From contig NZ_JAQTQD010000011.1 in NCBI RefSeq assembly GCF_028712425.1, forward strand, positions 19,089 through 83,088: DNA of 64,000 nt, written 5' to 3'. A program made the position numbers and the translations under genes. Below are positions 8,558 through 17,887 of the stretch, piece by piece. Below the pieces are notes generated by a model. That model saw nothing but the letters and a program-made list of their open reading frames with translations, had not been told where the DNA came from and did not search any database. The stretch is from Methanoregula sp. Lineage in GTDB: Archaea; Halobacteriota; Methanomicrobia; Methanomicrobiales; Methanospirillaceae. The stretch's first letter is position 1; each line of letters opens with the position of its first letter.

Positions 8558-10353
8558 CCCAGGATGAAATAGAGGTTATAGAGACAGTGGACAACCATGG
8601 CGAGGGCAAGGCCCGGGACAAATCCTTTTGCCCCCCATTTTTTTATGAAGCAGGCAACGATCAAGACTCCTGCGAAGTGGAGGAGGAGCGGGAGCCAGAG
8701 CGAACCGAGGGAGAGGAAGAGGATGCTGCCGAATACCGAGTCCGAGATCTGGGCAAGGGTGACGAAGAGGAGGAGTTTCTCCCCGACAAGGAACCCTATG
8801 GCAGTTGCCCCGCTGGCAAGGATGAGGTTCTTCCACGTCAAAAACCCGGGGTCCCTATTGTACAGGGTGTAGATCCCGATTCCTTTTGCTGTCTCTTCAA
8901 TCAGCGCGGCAAAGAGCAGGAGGAAGACAAGCGAAGCCGGCATCGGGAGGTTGAAGAAGAGGACAAGACACATCATCTGGACCATGAAGACGAACGGGAT
9001 AGAGAACCCCGTGAGGAGGAAGAGCGAGAGGAACGGGTGCTTCCGTGAGAGGATCTCCGAGAGGAACTCCCTCATCCGTGTCACGAGCCCTTTCTCCGAG
9101 AAGAGCCGCTCCTCCTTGAAGTTTTTTGCCGCAATATAGAAGAGGACTGCGCTTGTGAGCCAGAAGAGCGAGGTCGAGTACAGGTAATCGGTGACAGTCC
9201 ACGGGGTTCCCTGGAGGGTGAGGACGATGAGTGTCAGGGGCGAGATGAGGCTGATGACGTGGACATTGGCAAAGATGCTCGGGAAGAAGAGGTACGAGGT
9301 GGCGACCGTTGAGAAGAAGATCGAGATAAACGAGAGCTCCTTGAAGCTCCGCGAGAGCATCCCGATGAGGAGCGCGTTTGCAAGGAAAAAGAAGATCACC
9401 GGGACAAGCGGAAGGATGATCAGCGGAGAAGCCTGGATCCAGAGCGTGAGAGCAGCACAGATCGCAAGCATGCCCAGGAGGTAAGGGAGCATCTTCCCGA
9501 TGATAATGGATACGGTCTTTACCGGTGCCGAGAGGAGGATCTCTCCCTTCCGCTCGATCCGCTCGTTCATAATACTCATCATGAAGAACTGGCTCGTGAA
9601 ATAGAGCGGGAAGATGAAGACGAAGACGAGAATGATGGAGTCGAACGGGAGCGGGGGCGAGAGCTGGGACGGGGTCTTGAACGTGCCCATCGTGACGGTT
9701 GACGATGAAAGCGTTTCTGTGTATCGCGAGATCTGGGTATTTTCAGCATTGGACTGGACCAGCTGTCCGCGGAGTTCCTCTTTGGTGACAGAGAGGGTCG
9801 GCGACGGCGTTTCCACCTGCTCCACCGGCCCCTCCGGCACCGGCGCAGCCCGTACCGGCGCGGCGCTGACGTACTGGCCGCTCTGGGTGGCAAGGAAACT
9901 GAGTTCGCTCTTCACGCTCTGCGTGTCGATCCAGAGCGGGTACGCAGCAAAGAGGTCCTCTTCGCGGTTGTACACGCTGTTCACGTATTTCGCGTAGTCG
10001 CGCTCGAGGGTTTTGCGTGCAGCAACCGACCGGCTGCCTGCTCCTGTATACGCGTAGCCGTTGATGACAAGAATATCGAAATCACCCCGCTGGGCGATCA
10101 GGTCTCTCTCGGCGAGCTGGAAGACCGTGAACCGTGCATCTCCTGAAAGGATCTGTGCCATCGTCGGATCGTCAACACCGATCCGGTACATCCCGTCCTG
10201 GAGATGAAGGCCGCTCTGGGCAGAGAAGCCGGTGACAGCCACGAGCAGGACAAAGAGGACGATTGCGAGCGGGAGGACGTCCCTGCTCATCATGGAGAAG
10301 GATTTCTTTACTTCCCATCGCGCGATGGTCGTGATATCGGCAAGCGTGCCCAT
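8545..10353 (-). CDS. ABC-2 permease fused to C-terminal PrsW-like intramembrane protease domain
   Basis: N-terminal permease (ERIERKGEILLSAPVKTVSIIIGKMLPYLLG); C-terminal EETAKGIGIYTLYNR and late H residues; start MMGTLADITTIARWEV inferred. Confidence 0.8.
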   Translation of the reverse strand: MGTLADITTIARWEVKKSFSMMSRDVLPLAIVLFVLLVAVTGFSAQSGLHLQDGMYRIGVDDPTMAQILSGDARFTVFQLAERDLIAQRGDFDILVINGYAYTGAGSRSVAARKTLERDYAKYVNSVYNREEDLFAAYPLWIDTQSVKSELSFLATQSGQYVSAAPVRAAPVPEGPVEQVETPSPTLSVTKEELRGQLVQSNAENTQISRYTETLSSSTVTMGTFKTPSQLSPPLPFDSIILVFVFIFPLYFTSQFFMMSIMNERIERKGEILLSAPVKTVSIIIGKMLPYLLGMLAICAALTLWIQASPLIILPLVPVIFFFLANALLIGMLSRSFKELSFISIFFSTVATSYLFFPSIFANVHVISLISPLTLIVLTLQGTPWTVTDYLYSTSLFWLTSAVLFYIAAKNFKEERLFSEKGLVTRMREFLSEILSRKHPFLSLFLLTGFSIPFVFMVQMMCLVLFFNLPMPASLVFLLLFAALIEETAKGIGIYTLYNRDPGFLTWKNLILASGATAIGFLVGEKLLLFVTLAQISDSVFGSILFLSLGSLWLPLLLHFAGVLIVACFIKKWGAKGFVPGLALAMVVHCLYNLYFILGWLL

Positions 10354-10526
10354 CATGTCTTCCCTGGATCTCTCCTGCATCATCACCATGGTGAAAAGGG
10401 CAGGTAGCAGACAACGATAGTTGAGTGTAATACCGGGTTTCTATATGTAGTTCTCCATGATGACAGGTGCCGGCATCCCAATCTATATCACCAGAACAAC
10501 ACAAGTCTGATCGAAAGGCGACTTCC

Positions 10527-11417
10527 ATGATCACAGCCCGCAACCTCACGAAGGACTTCGACGGTTTTTTGGCGCTCGACAATGTCAGTTTTTCGTTTGA
10601 AGACGGCGAGATCTTCGGAATCATCGGCCACAACGGGGCAGGCAAGACAACGCTCCTGAAGATCATCTCCGGCCTCATCACCCCGACTTCGGGCGAGCTT
10701 GTTGTCAATGACATCGACGTGGTCAAAGATCCCCTTGCCCTGAAGCAGAACCTCGGGTACCTTCCCGAGGAATCCCGGCTGTACGAGACGATGACCGCCG
10801 AGAACTATCTTGCATTTTTCGGGGAGATCTACGGGCTCTCCCCGCAGGAGATCAAAGTCCGGTCCAGCCAGCTTTTTGCCGCCCTCTCGCTCGAGCCTAA
10901 TGGCAAGAAGATCGGTGAATTCAGCAAGGGCATGAAACGAAAGGCCGCCATAGCCCGGTCGCTCATCCACAACCCGGGCTTCCTCGTCTATGATGAGGCA
11001 ACAAGCGGTCTCGACCCGATGACGTCGCGCTTCATCGCGGATTACCTCCGCCGGCTCCGGCAGGACAAGAAGACGATCGTCCTCTCGGCCCACAACCTGT
11101 ACCAGGTCGAGGCGATCTGCGACAAGGTGATGATCCTCCGGCGGGGAAAGGTCGTTGCGTTCGGCACGATGAAGGAACTCCGCGACCAGTTTGGATCCCT
11201 CACGTACACGATCTTCTTCTCCATTGATGATCCGGCAAAGCTGGTCGGGCATTCCAAGACGTACCGGCAGGAAGAGGGCTTCTTTGTCTGCGAAGCGGAG
11301 GAGATGAAGGATCTCAACGAGTGCACTGCCACGATAACGGAAGCCGGCGGGAGGGTCGAAAAGATTGAGTCACGGTATCCCTCGCTTGAGGAGATGCTAT
11401 TAAAGATAGGCAAATAA
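10527..11417 (+). CDS. ABC transporter ATP-binding protein
   Basis: Walker A GHNGAGKTT, signature EFSKGMKRK, Walker B GFLVYDEATSGLDP. Confidence 0.95.
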   Translation: MITARNLTKDFDGFLALDNVSFSFEDGEIFGIIGHNGAGKTTLLKIISGLITPTSGELVVNDIDVVKDPLALKQNLGYLPEESRLYETMTAENYLAFFGEIYGLSPQEIKVRSSQLFAALSLEPNGKKIGEFSKGMKRKAAIARSLIHNPGFLVYDEATSGLDPMTSRFIADYLRRLRQDKKTIVLSAHNLYQVEAICDKVMILRRGKVVAFGTMKELRDQFGSLTYTIFFSIDDPAKLVGHSKTYRQEEGFFVCEAEEMKDLNECTATITEAGGRVEKIESRYPSLEEMLLKIGK

Positions 11418-11444
11418 GAAACGAACGCGATGTTTTCTCCCGCG

Positions 11445-12977
11445 TTATACAATCCGCACAGCCGCCCCGCTGTTCCGTGCGGCAGTAATGATTGTTGTTC
11501 CACCGAGGGACTCGTCCATGAATGACCGGGCCGCCCTCTCTAGTGATTTCATGCCTGTATCCCCGATTGCATAGACAGTCGGCCCGAACGAGCTCATCCC
11601 GGCACCGGCAGCCCCGGCTTCGCGGAGAACCGGCAAAAGGCCGGTCACGGTCGGCGGCTGGATGCTAAGCTCGACTTTCTTGAACCCGAGGCCCTGGACA
11701 TTATTGATGGCTGACCCGAAGAGATCGAGGTCATGGCCGGCAATCCCTGGTAGCATCCGCATCAGCACTTCGTGCGAGAGAGCCCGGACGTTATCGAGCG
11801 GGACGGGACACCTTGTCCGGAAGATATCTGCTTCGTGGCCCCCGCTTGCCCCGGCCGGGACCGACGGGATTGCGAGCAGGACCTTCCAGTCCTCCGGAAA
11901 CTCGTGACGGGCGATCACCGGCGGGGGGCTGACGCCCCGCGATGCAGATGACGGGCGGAAGTCGGTCTTCTCGCCACCGGCCCCGAACCGGTGCCCTCCA
12001 TCGATAATGAACCCACCCTGGTCGAATGCAGCAGTGCCGATACCGGAGGTTCCGCCCCTTCCCGTGAGCCGGGCGAGCTCGAAGGTCGTGAGGTGACGGT
12101 CGTGGAGTTCTGCAACCGCTTTTGCCACGGCAAGCGAGAGCTGCGACCCGCACCCGAGGCCGACGTGGGCCGGATAGTGTTTCCTGACCGTGATGGCAAT
12201 GCTCCCGCCAAGCGCGAGTTTCTGCAGCACATCCGCTGCCACTTCCCGGATCCGCTCCTGCATGACCGGGTCACATCCGGTCACGGAAAGAACCGGCGAG
12301 AGTTCCGCTTCAAGGAGGACGCCGGGCTCGTCCAGTGTGATGCCGATGCCACCGTCCACCCGTCCCGAACCGCCGTGCATGTCGATGAGCGAGACATGGA
12401 CCCGCGACGGGGTGCTGACAACAATCCGCCGGGTATCAAGGAAGCGGTTGTAGGGGAACTGCTCTTCGATGAAGATGAGTGGCTTGCCGCTGTGGATGAT
12501 CTGGTACTGCCGCGAGAGGAGCGGCTCATGTTTGCAGATGGCAAAGACCCTGCCTGCCTCTTCCGATGCGGGGAGGACCCGGGCATTGAGGATCTCCCTG
12601 CGGGCCTCAATATGGTGCTGCCGGATGATCTTCCCAATGGGAATGTCGGCTTTCATCAGGTCGTCTTTGAACTCTGGTGAGAGGCGGTTCACGGGCGTAT
12701 GGGACACCGCGTAGATCAGCACCTCGCCGTTCTCCTCAGTCTTTATCTCTACGACCCGGAAATTGACCGGGTCGCCCTCGGCAATGCTCAGGTGATCTGC
12801 GGCAGTGCGATCCGCCGGGACGATCTCCTGCACAAGTGTTTTTATGACAACTGTTTTTCCGGTGATTGACTCGAGAATCTGGGTGACCGAGCCGTCCGTC
12901 CCGAGCAGGAACTTCTGGACGGGCGAGATCCTTCCCACTTCGGCCTCCATCTTCCGGATTGCATCCCTGATATCCAT
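11445..12977 (-). CDS. Fusion: chorismate lyase-like (DUF98) domain plus beta-ribofuranosylaminobenzene 5'-phosphate synthase (GHMP-like)
   Basis: N-term ~170 aa with DUF98-like features (PVQKFLLGTDGSVTQILE...); C-term VVSTPSRVHVSLIDMHGGSGRVDGGIGITLDEPG, HVGLGCGSQLSLAVAKAVAEL, RGGTSGIGTAAFDQGGFIIDGGH. Confidence 0.85.
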   Translation of the reverse strand: MDIRDAIRKMEAEVGRISPVQKFLLGTDGSVTQILESITGKTVVIKTLVQEIVPADRTAADHLSIAEGDPVNFRVVEIKTEENGEVLIYAVSHTPVNRLSPEFKDDLMKADIPIGKIIRQHHIEARREILNARVLPASEEAGRVFAICKHEPLLSRQYQIIHSGKPLIFIEEQFPYNRFLDTRRIVVSTPSRVHVSLIDMHGGSGRVDGGIGITLDEPGVLLEAELSPVLSVTGCDPVMQERIREVAADVLQKLALGGSIAITVRKHYPAHVGLGCGSQLSLAVAKAVAELHDRHLTTFELARLTGRGGTSGIGTAAFDQGGFIIDGGHRFGAGGEKTDFRPSSASRGVSPPPVIARHEFPEDWKVLLAIPSVPAGASGGHEADIFRTRCPVPLDNVRALSHEVLMRMLPGIAGHDLDLFGSAINNVQGLGFKKVELSIQPPTVTGLLPVLREAGAAGAGMSSFGPTVYAIGDTGMKSLERAARSFMDESLGGTTIITAARNSGAAVRIV

Positions 12978-13056
12978 CCAACCATCGTTATCGCACCGGA
13001 AGATAAGGATGCTGATGCACCGCTTCCCATCCTGGCAGGAGGAAACTGTCTGCCGT

Positions 13057-13446
13057 TCAACGCTTTTTCCGCGAATTGCCGGAACGTGCTGCTCTTACTG
13101 GTGACATGCCCGGGAACATGACTGTTGGCAGTAATCCGGTAATCTCCGCGAGCGCCTCCCCGTTCAGCCTGCCCTTCTTACCGATGATGTCCCCGCTCCG
13201 GAGCGTGAGTACCCTTGAAGTCATGATATAACTCTCGGAAAAGAGGTCGAGCCCTCCGGTGGCAAAATCATTGATAGAGAGCGGCAGGCAGGGTGCATCG
13301 GAAGGAGGCTTGCTGCTGACCGGGCAGATGCGGATTAGGCCGGACTCTTCAGTTCCAATGACAATGACCGGCCGGGTCTTTGGAGGGGTACGATCATCCA
13401 GTGCGACCGCCGCGAGGAGGACATCGCCAACAGCATACTGCCCCAT
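13057..13446 (-). CDS. PemK/MazF-like protein
   Basis: VGDVLLAAVALDDRTPPKTRPVIVI N-terminal PemK pattern. Confidence 0.72.
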   Translation of the reverse strand: MGQYAVGDVLLAAVALDDRTPPKTRPVIVIGTEESGLIRICPVSSKPPSDAPCLPLSINDFATGGLDLFSESYIMTSRVLTLRSGDIIGKKGRLNGEALAEITGLLPTVMFPGMSPVRAARSGNSRKKR

Positions 13447-13539
13447 GCATTAGTATCCGGCGCGGAAACGGATAAGCGATGGGGTTCTCGCATGGCAGGA
13501 ACGGGAACTCTTTATCCAGAGCGGTGCAAAGAAAGATCG

Positions 13540-13869
13540 ATGACGCGCTGCGACCACTGCGGGAACGAGACAACCCTCCCGTTCACCTGCCAGCACTGTG
13601 GCGGGAAGTTCTGTTCTGACTGCCGGCTCCCTCCCAACCACAACTGCACGGGCATCGGCAGCTGGAACAGGAAACCCCGGCCGGCCGTGGGCATGAGTTA
13701 CAGCAGGGGCAGCGGCGTGAGGGCAACCGGCGGAATTGCCACGGACGCCCGTCGCGGCGTTGCGAAGAAGGCGGAAACCGGGATCCCGTACCTGAAGATC
13801 ATGATCGCTGTAATCGTTCTGATCATACTCGGACTTGCCGGGCTCATGCTTGCCGGATACCTCCGTTAG
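13540..13869 (+). CDS. AN1-type zinc finger protein with C-terminal TM
   Basis: MTRCDHCGNETTLPFTCQHCGGKFCSDCRLPPNHNC; C-terminal IMIAVIVLIILGLAGLMLAGYL. Confidence 0.88.
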   Translation: MTRCDHCGNETTLPFTCQHCGGKFCSDCRLPPNHNCTGIGSWNRKPRPAVGMSYSRGSGVRATGGIATDARRGVAKKAETGIPYLKIMIAVIVLIILGLAGLMLAGYLR

Positions 13870-13903
13870 CGGCTCCCGGCAGTGCCACTGACCCGTCCGC
13901 GAT

Positions 13904-13934
13904 TGGTAAACTTTTGTCACAGAATTCGTTTAAG
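13904..13934 (+). promoter_or_regulatory. Shared upstream motif, copy 1
   Basis: TGGTAAACTTTTGTCACAGAATTCGTTTAAG, about 70 nt before the ATG at 14007. Confidence 0.6.
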
Positions 13935-14006
13935 CCTGTACCCAGTACTTCCTAATCAGCCCCGGTACCTGAACGGATCGATAAGGTCCCGGCAGTTGGA
14001 GATTGT

Positions 14007-15209
14007 ATGAAACAGAGAAAAAATGCAGTTCTGATTTTTGCGGTCGTTATTGTGATGATTGGCGTCTCGATTGTTCTTGCGGAGCAGTTTGCGGGGAAAG
14101 GTGCATCCACCCCTCCACCCCATGAACCTGTTGTGGGTACCCGGGCGACAGCAGTCGCAGCAACCCCGGCAGTCGCGATCACGGCAACGGCCATGCCGGA
14201 AGCTGTCATTTCGAAGGAGGAGGCAACGGCCCTTCTGGATGAAGGGGAAACCCACGGGTATTCTATTGCCGGTATCACCCTCACAGACCGGTATCCCGGG
14301 AAACTCCTGTACGAATTCTCTTTGGTGCCGGATAGCACGCACTCCCGCAAGACGAACGCGACATTCTTCATCGATGCGGAGACCGGCGATCCCTACACCC
14401 CCCTGCAGGACAAGGCAGGGATCACGATCAAACAGGCAAAGGCAAAGGCCCGCGGGGCATTCCCGGAACTTTCCGCAGACCGGGTCAGGATCCGGTTTAA
14501 CGACGGGTCGCAGTACCTGCGGGGATGGTCCTTTGACCTGATGAAGGACGAGGAAAAGCTTGTCCAGGGCGGTCTCGATGCGGACACGGGCGAACTGATC
14601 TCATATTTCATCGGGATCAAGCGCCTGGGCCGGCCCGCCACGCCATCTGTCCCGATGGATGCTGCACAAAAAACGGCGGACCGGGAGGTCCGGGAACGCA
14701 ACGGCGAACTCCCGCTTACCCTTGTCGATGCCCGGCTGGACCCGCTGGGGATGCCCGGTGAGGACATTGCCGGGAAATACGTGTTTGTGTACAAACGCGT
14801 CATCCACGGGGTCCCCTGCGCCAGCGACGGGATCGTTGTCACAGTTGATTCCGTTGCAGGGAATGTTGTCGAATATAGGAAATCGTGGACCCTCCCGGAG
14901 GATGCCGTGGCACTACCGGCAGAACCGGTCATCTCAAAGAATACTGCGACAGCGACCGTACGGAAGGACGCGGAGAAGATCTACCCGGCCTCGGCTGACG
15001 GCCTCCGGATTATTTCGGCCGAACTCCGGTGGAGGGACTTCCACAACCCGGACAAGGTAACGCCCGGGCCTGGCAGTGTCCCGCTTGCCTGGGAGGTGCA
15101 GTTCGATGACGAGACGATCCGGGCACAACAATATCCGAGCCCGGGAAATGGATGGATCGATGCACGGAACGGGACATTGCTGGACCTGTATTACCGGCAC
15201 GAGCACTGA
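14007..15209 (+). CDS. Exported protein, PepSY/YcdB-like
   Basis: N-terminal TM/signal; ISKEEATALLDE, TIKQAKAKARGAFPEL, NTATATVRKDAEKIYP repeated pattern. Confidence 0.65.
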   Translation: MKQRKNAVLIFAVVIVMIGVSIVLAEQFAGKGASTPPPHEPVVGTRATAVAATPAVAITATAMPEAVISKEEATALLDEGETHGYSIAGITLTDRYPGKLLYEFSLVPDSTHSRKTNATFFIDAETGDPYTPLQDKAGITIKQAKAKARGAFPELSADRVRIRFNDGSQYLRGWSFDLMKDEEKLVQGGLDADTGELISYFIGIKRLGRPATPSVPMDAAQKTADREVRERNGELPLTLVDARLDPLGMPGEDIAGKYVFVYKRVIHGVPCASDGIVVTVDSVAGNVVEYRKSWTLPEDAVALPAEPVISKNTATATVRKDAEKIYPASADGLRIISAELRWRDFHNPDKVTPGPGSVPLAWEVQFDDETIRAQQYPSPGNGWIDARNGTLLDLYYRHEH

Positions 15210-15242
15210 TCCTGCACCCTTTGACCCGGGCGATTATTGGAA

Positions 15243-15273
15243 TGATAAAATATTGGCACAGAAATAGTTTAAA
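15243..15273 (+). promoter_or_regulatory. Shared upstream motif, copy 2
   Basis: TGATAAAATATTGGCACAGAAATAGTTTAAA, about 40 nt before the ATG at 15314. Confidence 0.6.
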
Positions 15274-15313
15274 TGCAGACCGCAGACGTACCTGACATCA
15301 GGAGAATCTTGAA

Positions 15314-16264
15314 ATGAAATCTTCAACAGCAGGTGTCAGGGCTGTACGCGTTGGTGCAGCCCTTGTACTGGCAGTCCTCATCGCAGTACCGGTCATGGCA
15401 GAGACATCGTTTGAGTCCAGCTGTCCGCAGACGATTGCAGAAGGGGACGCGTTTACGATCCGCGGGACCGGCGCGACAAACGGATCCGTTACCCTTCTTG
15501 TGTTTGGCCGGCACTATTTCCATACTTTTACGGCAAACCCTGATAATCGAGGGGACTTCTCTATTACCGTTGGACCGGAAGAGACCCGGAACTTCTCCGC
15601 CGGCCAGTATGCTTTCGTGATCCAGGACCCGGGCGAAAACGGGCAGTACGAGATCGGTACCCGTATCTCCACCTCCGGGAACATCACGGTCACAGACCGC
15701 GTCACTGCGGTTGCCGACCTTGGTACGGCAACCGACCTGAAACCGTGGGTGGATCCCGAGATTGAAATCCTCATGGCGGCATCGGGGAGGGCGGGGGTTG
15801 ACGATGTCTTCCGGGTGGAGTACTTCTTTGTTGAGCTCCCTTCCCTTCATTTCGATCAGGAAAGAGATCCGGTGACCGGCCGGCTGATCCTGAACGGCAG
15901 CGATCCCCGCAGGATGGTATTTTCCGGGACCACCAACATGGCACCGGAGAATGTCCTGATCGCACGGATCCGGGATGCTGCGTCCGGAAAGGAGGTCTTC
16001 ACCGATACCATCCCGGCCATTACCCCCGCGGACGGGATGGAGCCGGGGAAGCACAGTTCCTGGAACACGTGGCACTACAGCCTCGACCCGGTGCGGCTCC
16101 CGCCCGGGGAATATGTTATCACGGTTGGCTGGGATAAGGAGACGTGGTGCGGGAGCAACACAGCGCTGTTCGTTGTCCCGGATGCGGGGGCAGCAACAGG
16201 CCAGCAGATTTCTGCACCCACCCTGTTTTCACTCATGAATTCCGGGCTCTTTGCCAGGCTGTAA
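15314..16264 (+). CDS. Secreted protein, possible DUF3821-type
   Basis: Signal peptide ...LAVLIAVPVMAETS; beta-rich domain. Confidence 0.65.
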   Translation: MKSSTAGVRAVRVGAALVLAVLIAVPVMAETSFESSCPQTIAEGDAFTIRGTGATNGSVTLLVFGRHYFHTFTANPDNRGDFSITVGPEETRNFSAGQYAFVIQDPGENGQYEIGTRISTSGNITVTDRVTAVADLGTATDLKPWVDPEIEILMAASGRAGVDDVFRVEYFFVELPSLHFDQERDPVTGRLILNGSDPRRMVFSGTTNMAPENVLIARIRDAASGKEVFTDTIPAITPADGMEPGKHSSWNTWHYSLDPVRLPPGEYVITVGWDKETWCGSNTALFVVPDAGAATGQQISAPTLFSLMNSGLFARL

Positions 16265-17074
16265 ACCGTTCACCGGATCCTGCACTGGTGCGGGGAATTC
16301 CGTAGCGGCACGGGCTTCCCCGCCATTCCTGATAATTTTCCCGGCATCCCCGGTGAGCGAATACTGCACGGGCCTGCCGGTCTTCTCCCGGTCCTGTTCG
16401 GCAAGCACGATCCCGTCTTCCACCAGCATCTGCATGTGGTACCAGAGCGCGGGGCCCGAGACATTCAAACTTTTTTTCAGCTCCGTCCTTGGCATGGCCT
16501 CTTCTTTTTCCAGCAGGGAAAGGATGTGACTGCGAAGGGCGTTATTCCGGTGTGTCAGGATCTTCTGTTCGAGTTCCGGGATTCCGGTCTTGTGCATATA
16601 ATAACGGGTCAGGCCGCCGTCTTTTGTTTCCTGCACGACATGAAAGGAGGTGAGCAGGCCGAGGTGATAGGAAAGCGTGCCGCGGTTAATGTCGAGTTCC
16701 CGTGCAAGGGAACTGAAATGGCACCCGGGACGGGAGCGGATGAACTCCGCGATCCGTTCCCGCAGGGGGTGGTCGAGCAGTGTCTTCCTGGTTATCCCGC
16801 GGAACCTGAACCAGAGAAAGAAGCCCAGGCCCCCGAAAAGGATCGTGACGATGACCTTTGCCAGTGCCGGGGAGACCATTCCCACGTAATGGAGCACCAT
16901 GATCTCCGGAGGATGGAACATCCGCGGCACCCCATGCACGGAAGGATCTCCCCAGAGGAGGAGCGTGATGGTATTCAGGGAGGCGTAGATACAGATGAGG
17001 GCAATGAGAAAGATGAACCCGTACCATGCTGCCTGCCGGAGGATCCGGAGTAGTACTATGAGGCGTACCATCAA
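16229..17074 (-). CDS. Membrane-anchored double winged-helix transcriptional regulator
   Basis: Two N-terminal TM segments; HFSSLARELDINRGTLSYHLGLL and MPRTELKKSLNVSGPALWYHMQMLVEDGIV wHTHs. Confidence 0.85.
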   Translation of the reverse strand: MMVRLIVLLRILRQAAWYGFIFLIALICIYASLNTITLLLWGDPSVHGVPRMFHPPEIMVLHYVGMVSPALAKVIVTILFGGLGFFLWFRFRGITRKTLLDHPLRERIAEFIRSRPGCHFSSLARELDINRGTLSYHLGLLTSFHVVQETKDGGLTRYYMHKTGIPELEQKILTHRNNALRSHILSLLEKEEAMPRTELKKSLNVSGPALWYHMQMLVEDGIVLAEQDREKTGRPVQYSLTGDAGKIIRNGGEARAATEFPAPVQDPVNGLQPGKEPGIHE

Positions 17075-17107
17075 CCACCATTTTCAAAACAACATATTTA
17101 TTATATT

Positions 17108-17136
17108 TGGTAAAATTTCGTCACAGAAATTTTAAG
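17108..17136 (+). promoter_or_regulatory. Shared upstream motif, copy 3
   Basis: TGGTAAAATTTCGTCACAGAAATTTTAAG in the divergent region between the wHTH gene and 17218. Confidence 0.6.
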
Positions 17137-17217
17137 GTGGCAGTCATCGTATCCACGGGTTGGAAACACGGTTCGCATGCAATCATGCAGAATACGAACG
17201 TGCTTTCAGGTGAAAGA

Positions 17218-17832
17218 ATGGTAAAAGGATTATATCGGCAACTAGCATTGCTTATTGTTTTAAGCATACTCTGTATCGGTGCCCTGCCGGTCGTCAGTGC
17301 GGCAGAGGCAGGCACTTCCGCGCCCCTTATCTCCCATGCAACACCGGAGCAGATAAAGCTCATCAACGAACTCTGGGGATCGGATATTACTATCGGTGAG
17401 TACATGGAGAAAGTTCACCCGGAGCATCTCGTTGGTGTATCGGATGATGTGAAGAAGGAGATGAACCAGCGGAAGATGATCTGGCCTGATGAGACAGGTG
17501 AGAATAAAATTTCAGAACTGTCGAAACTGGTCTCCCTGACGGTAACCGGACGCATACAAAAATACAGCAGCACCCGAATCATTTATGGAGGGAAAGCACG
17601 GTTATCCTCAGGAATTGCCAGTTATATCTACGTTGAGGCATTTTTAGTGAATGCCGCAGACTCACAGGTAGATTCAACCTCTGCCTCTGCCAACTCAGCA
17701 GGTTCGGTTGATACTGGAGACAAGATGTACTTCTGGCCAGATGATGGTAGTTATCATGTTCATGCATGGGGCTATACCATCACGCCCGGTTATGAAGATT
17801 CTGATCATACCGGCTCAATCACCATCCCCTAA
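17218..17832 (+). CDS. Secreted protein, 'WG-DITIG' family member A
   Basis: Signal peptide; HATPEQIKLINELWGSDITIGEYMEKV motif shared with 23330-24034 and 24407-25123. Confidence 0.7.
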   Translation: MVKGLYRQLALLIVLSILCIGALPVVSAAEAGTSAPLISHATPEQIKLINELWGSDITIGEYMEKVHPEHLVGVSDDVKKEMNQRKMIWPDETGENKISELSKLVSLTVTGRIQKYSSTRIIYGGKARLSSGIASYIYVEAFLVNAADSQVDSTSASANSAGSVDTGDKMYFWPDDGSYHVHAWGYTITPGYEDSDHTGSITIP

Positions 17833-17887
17833 CTTTTTTTCTCTGGACTACATAATGCTGATAATTTATTAATCACGGAAGAATTCC

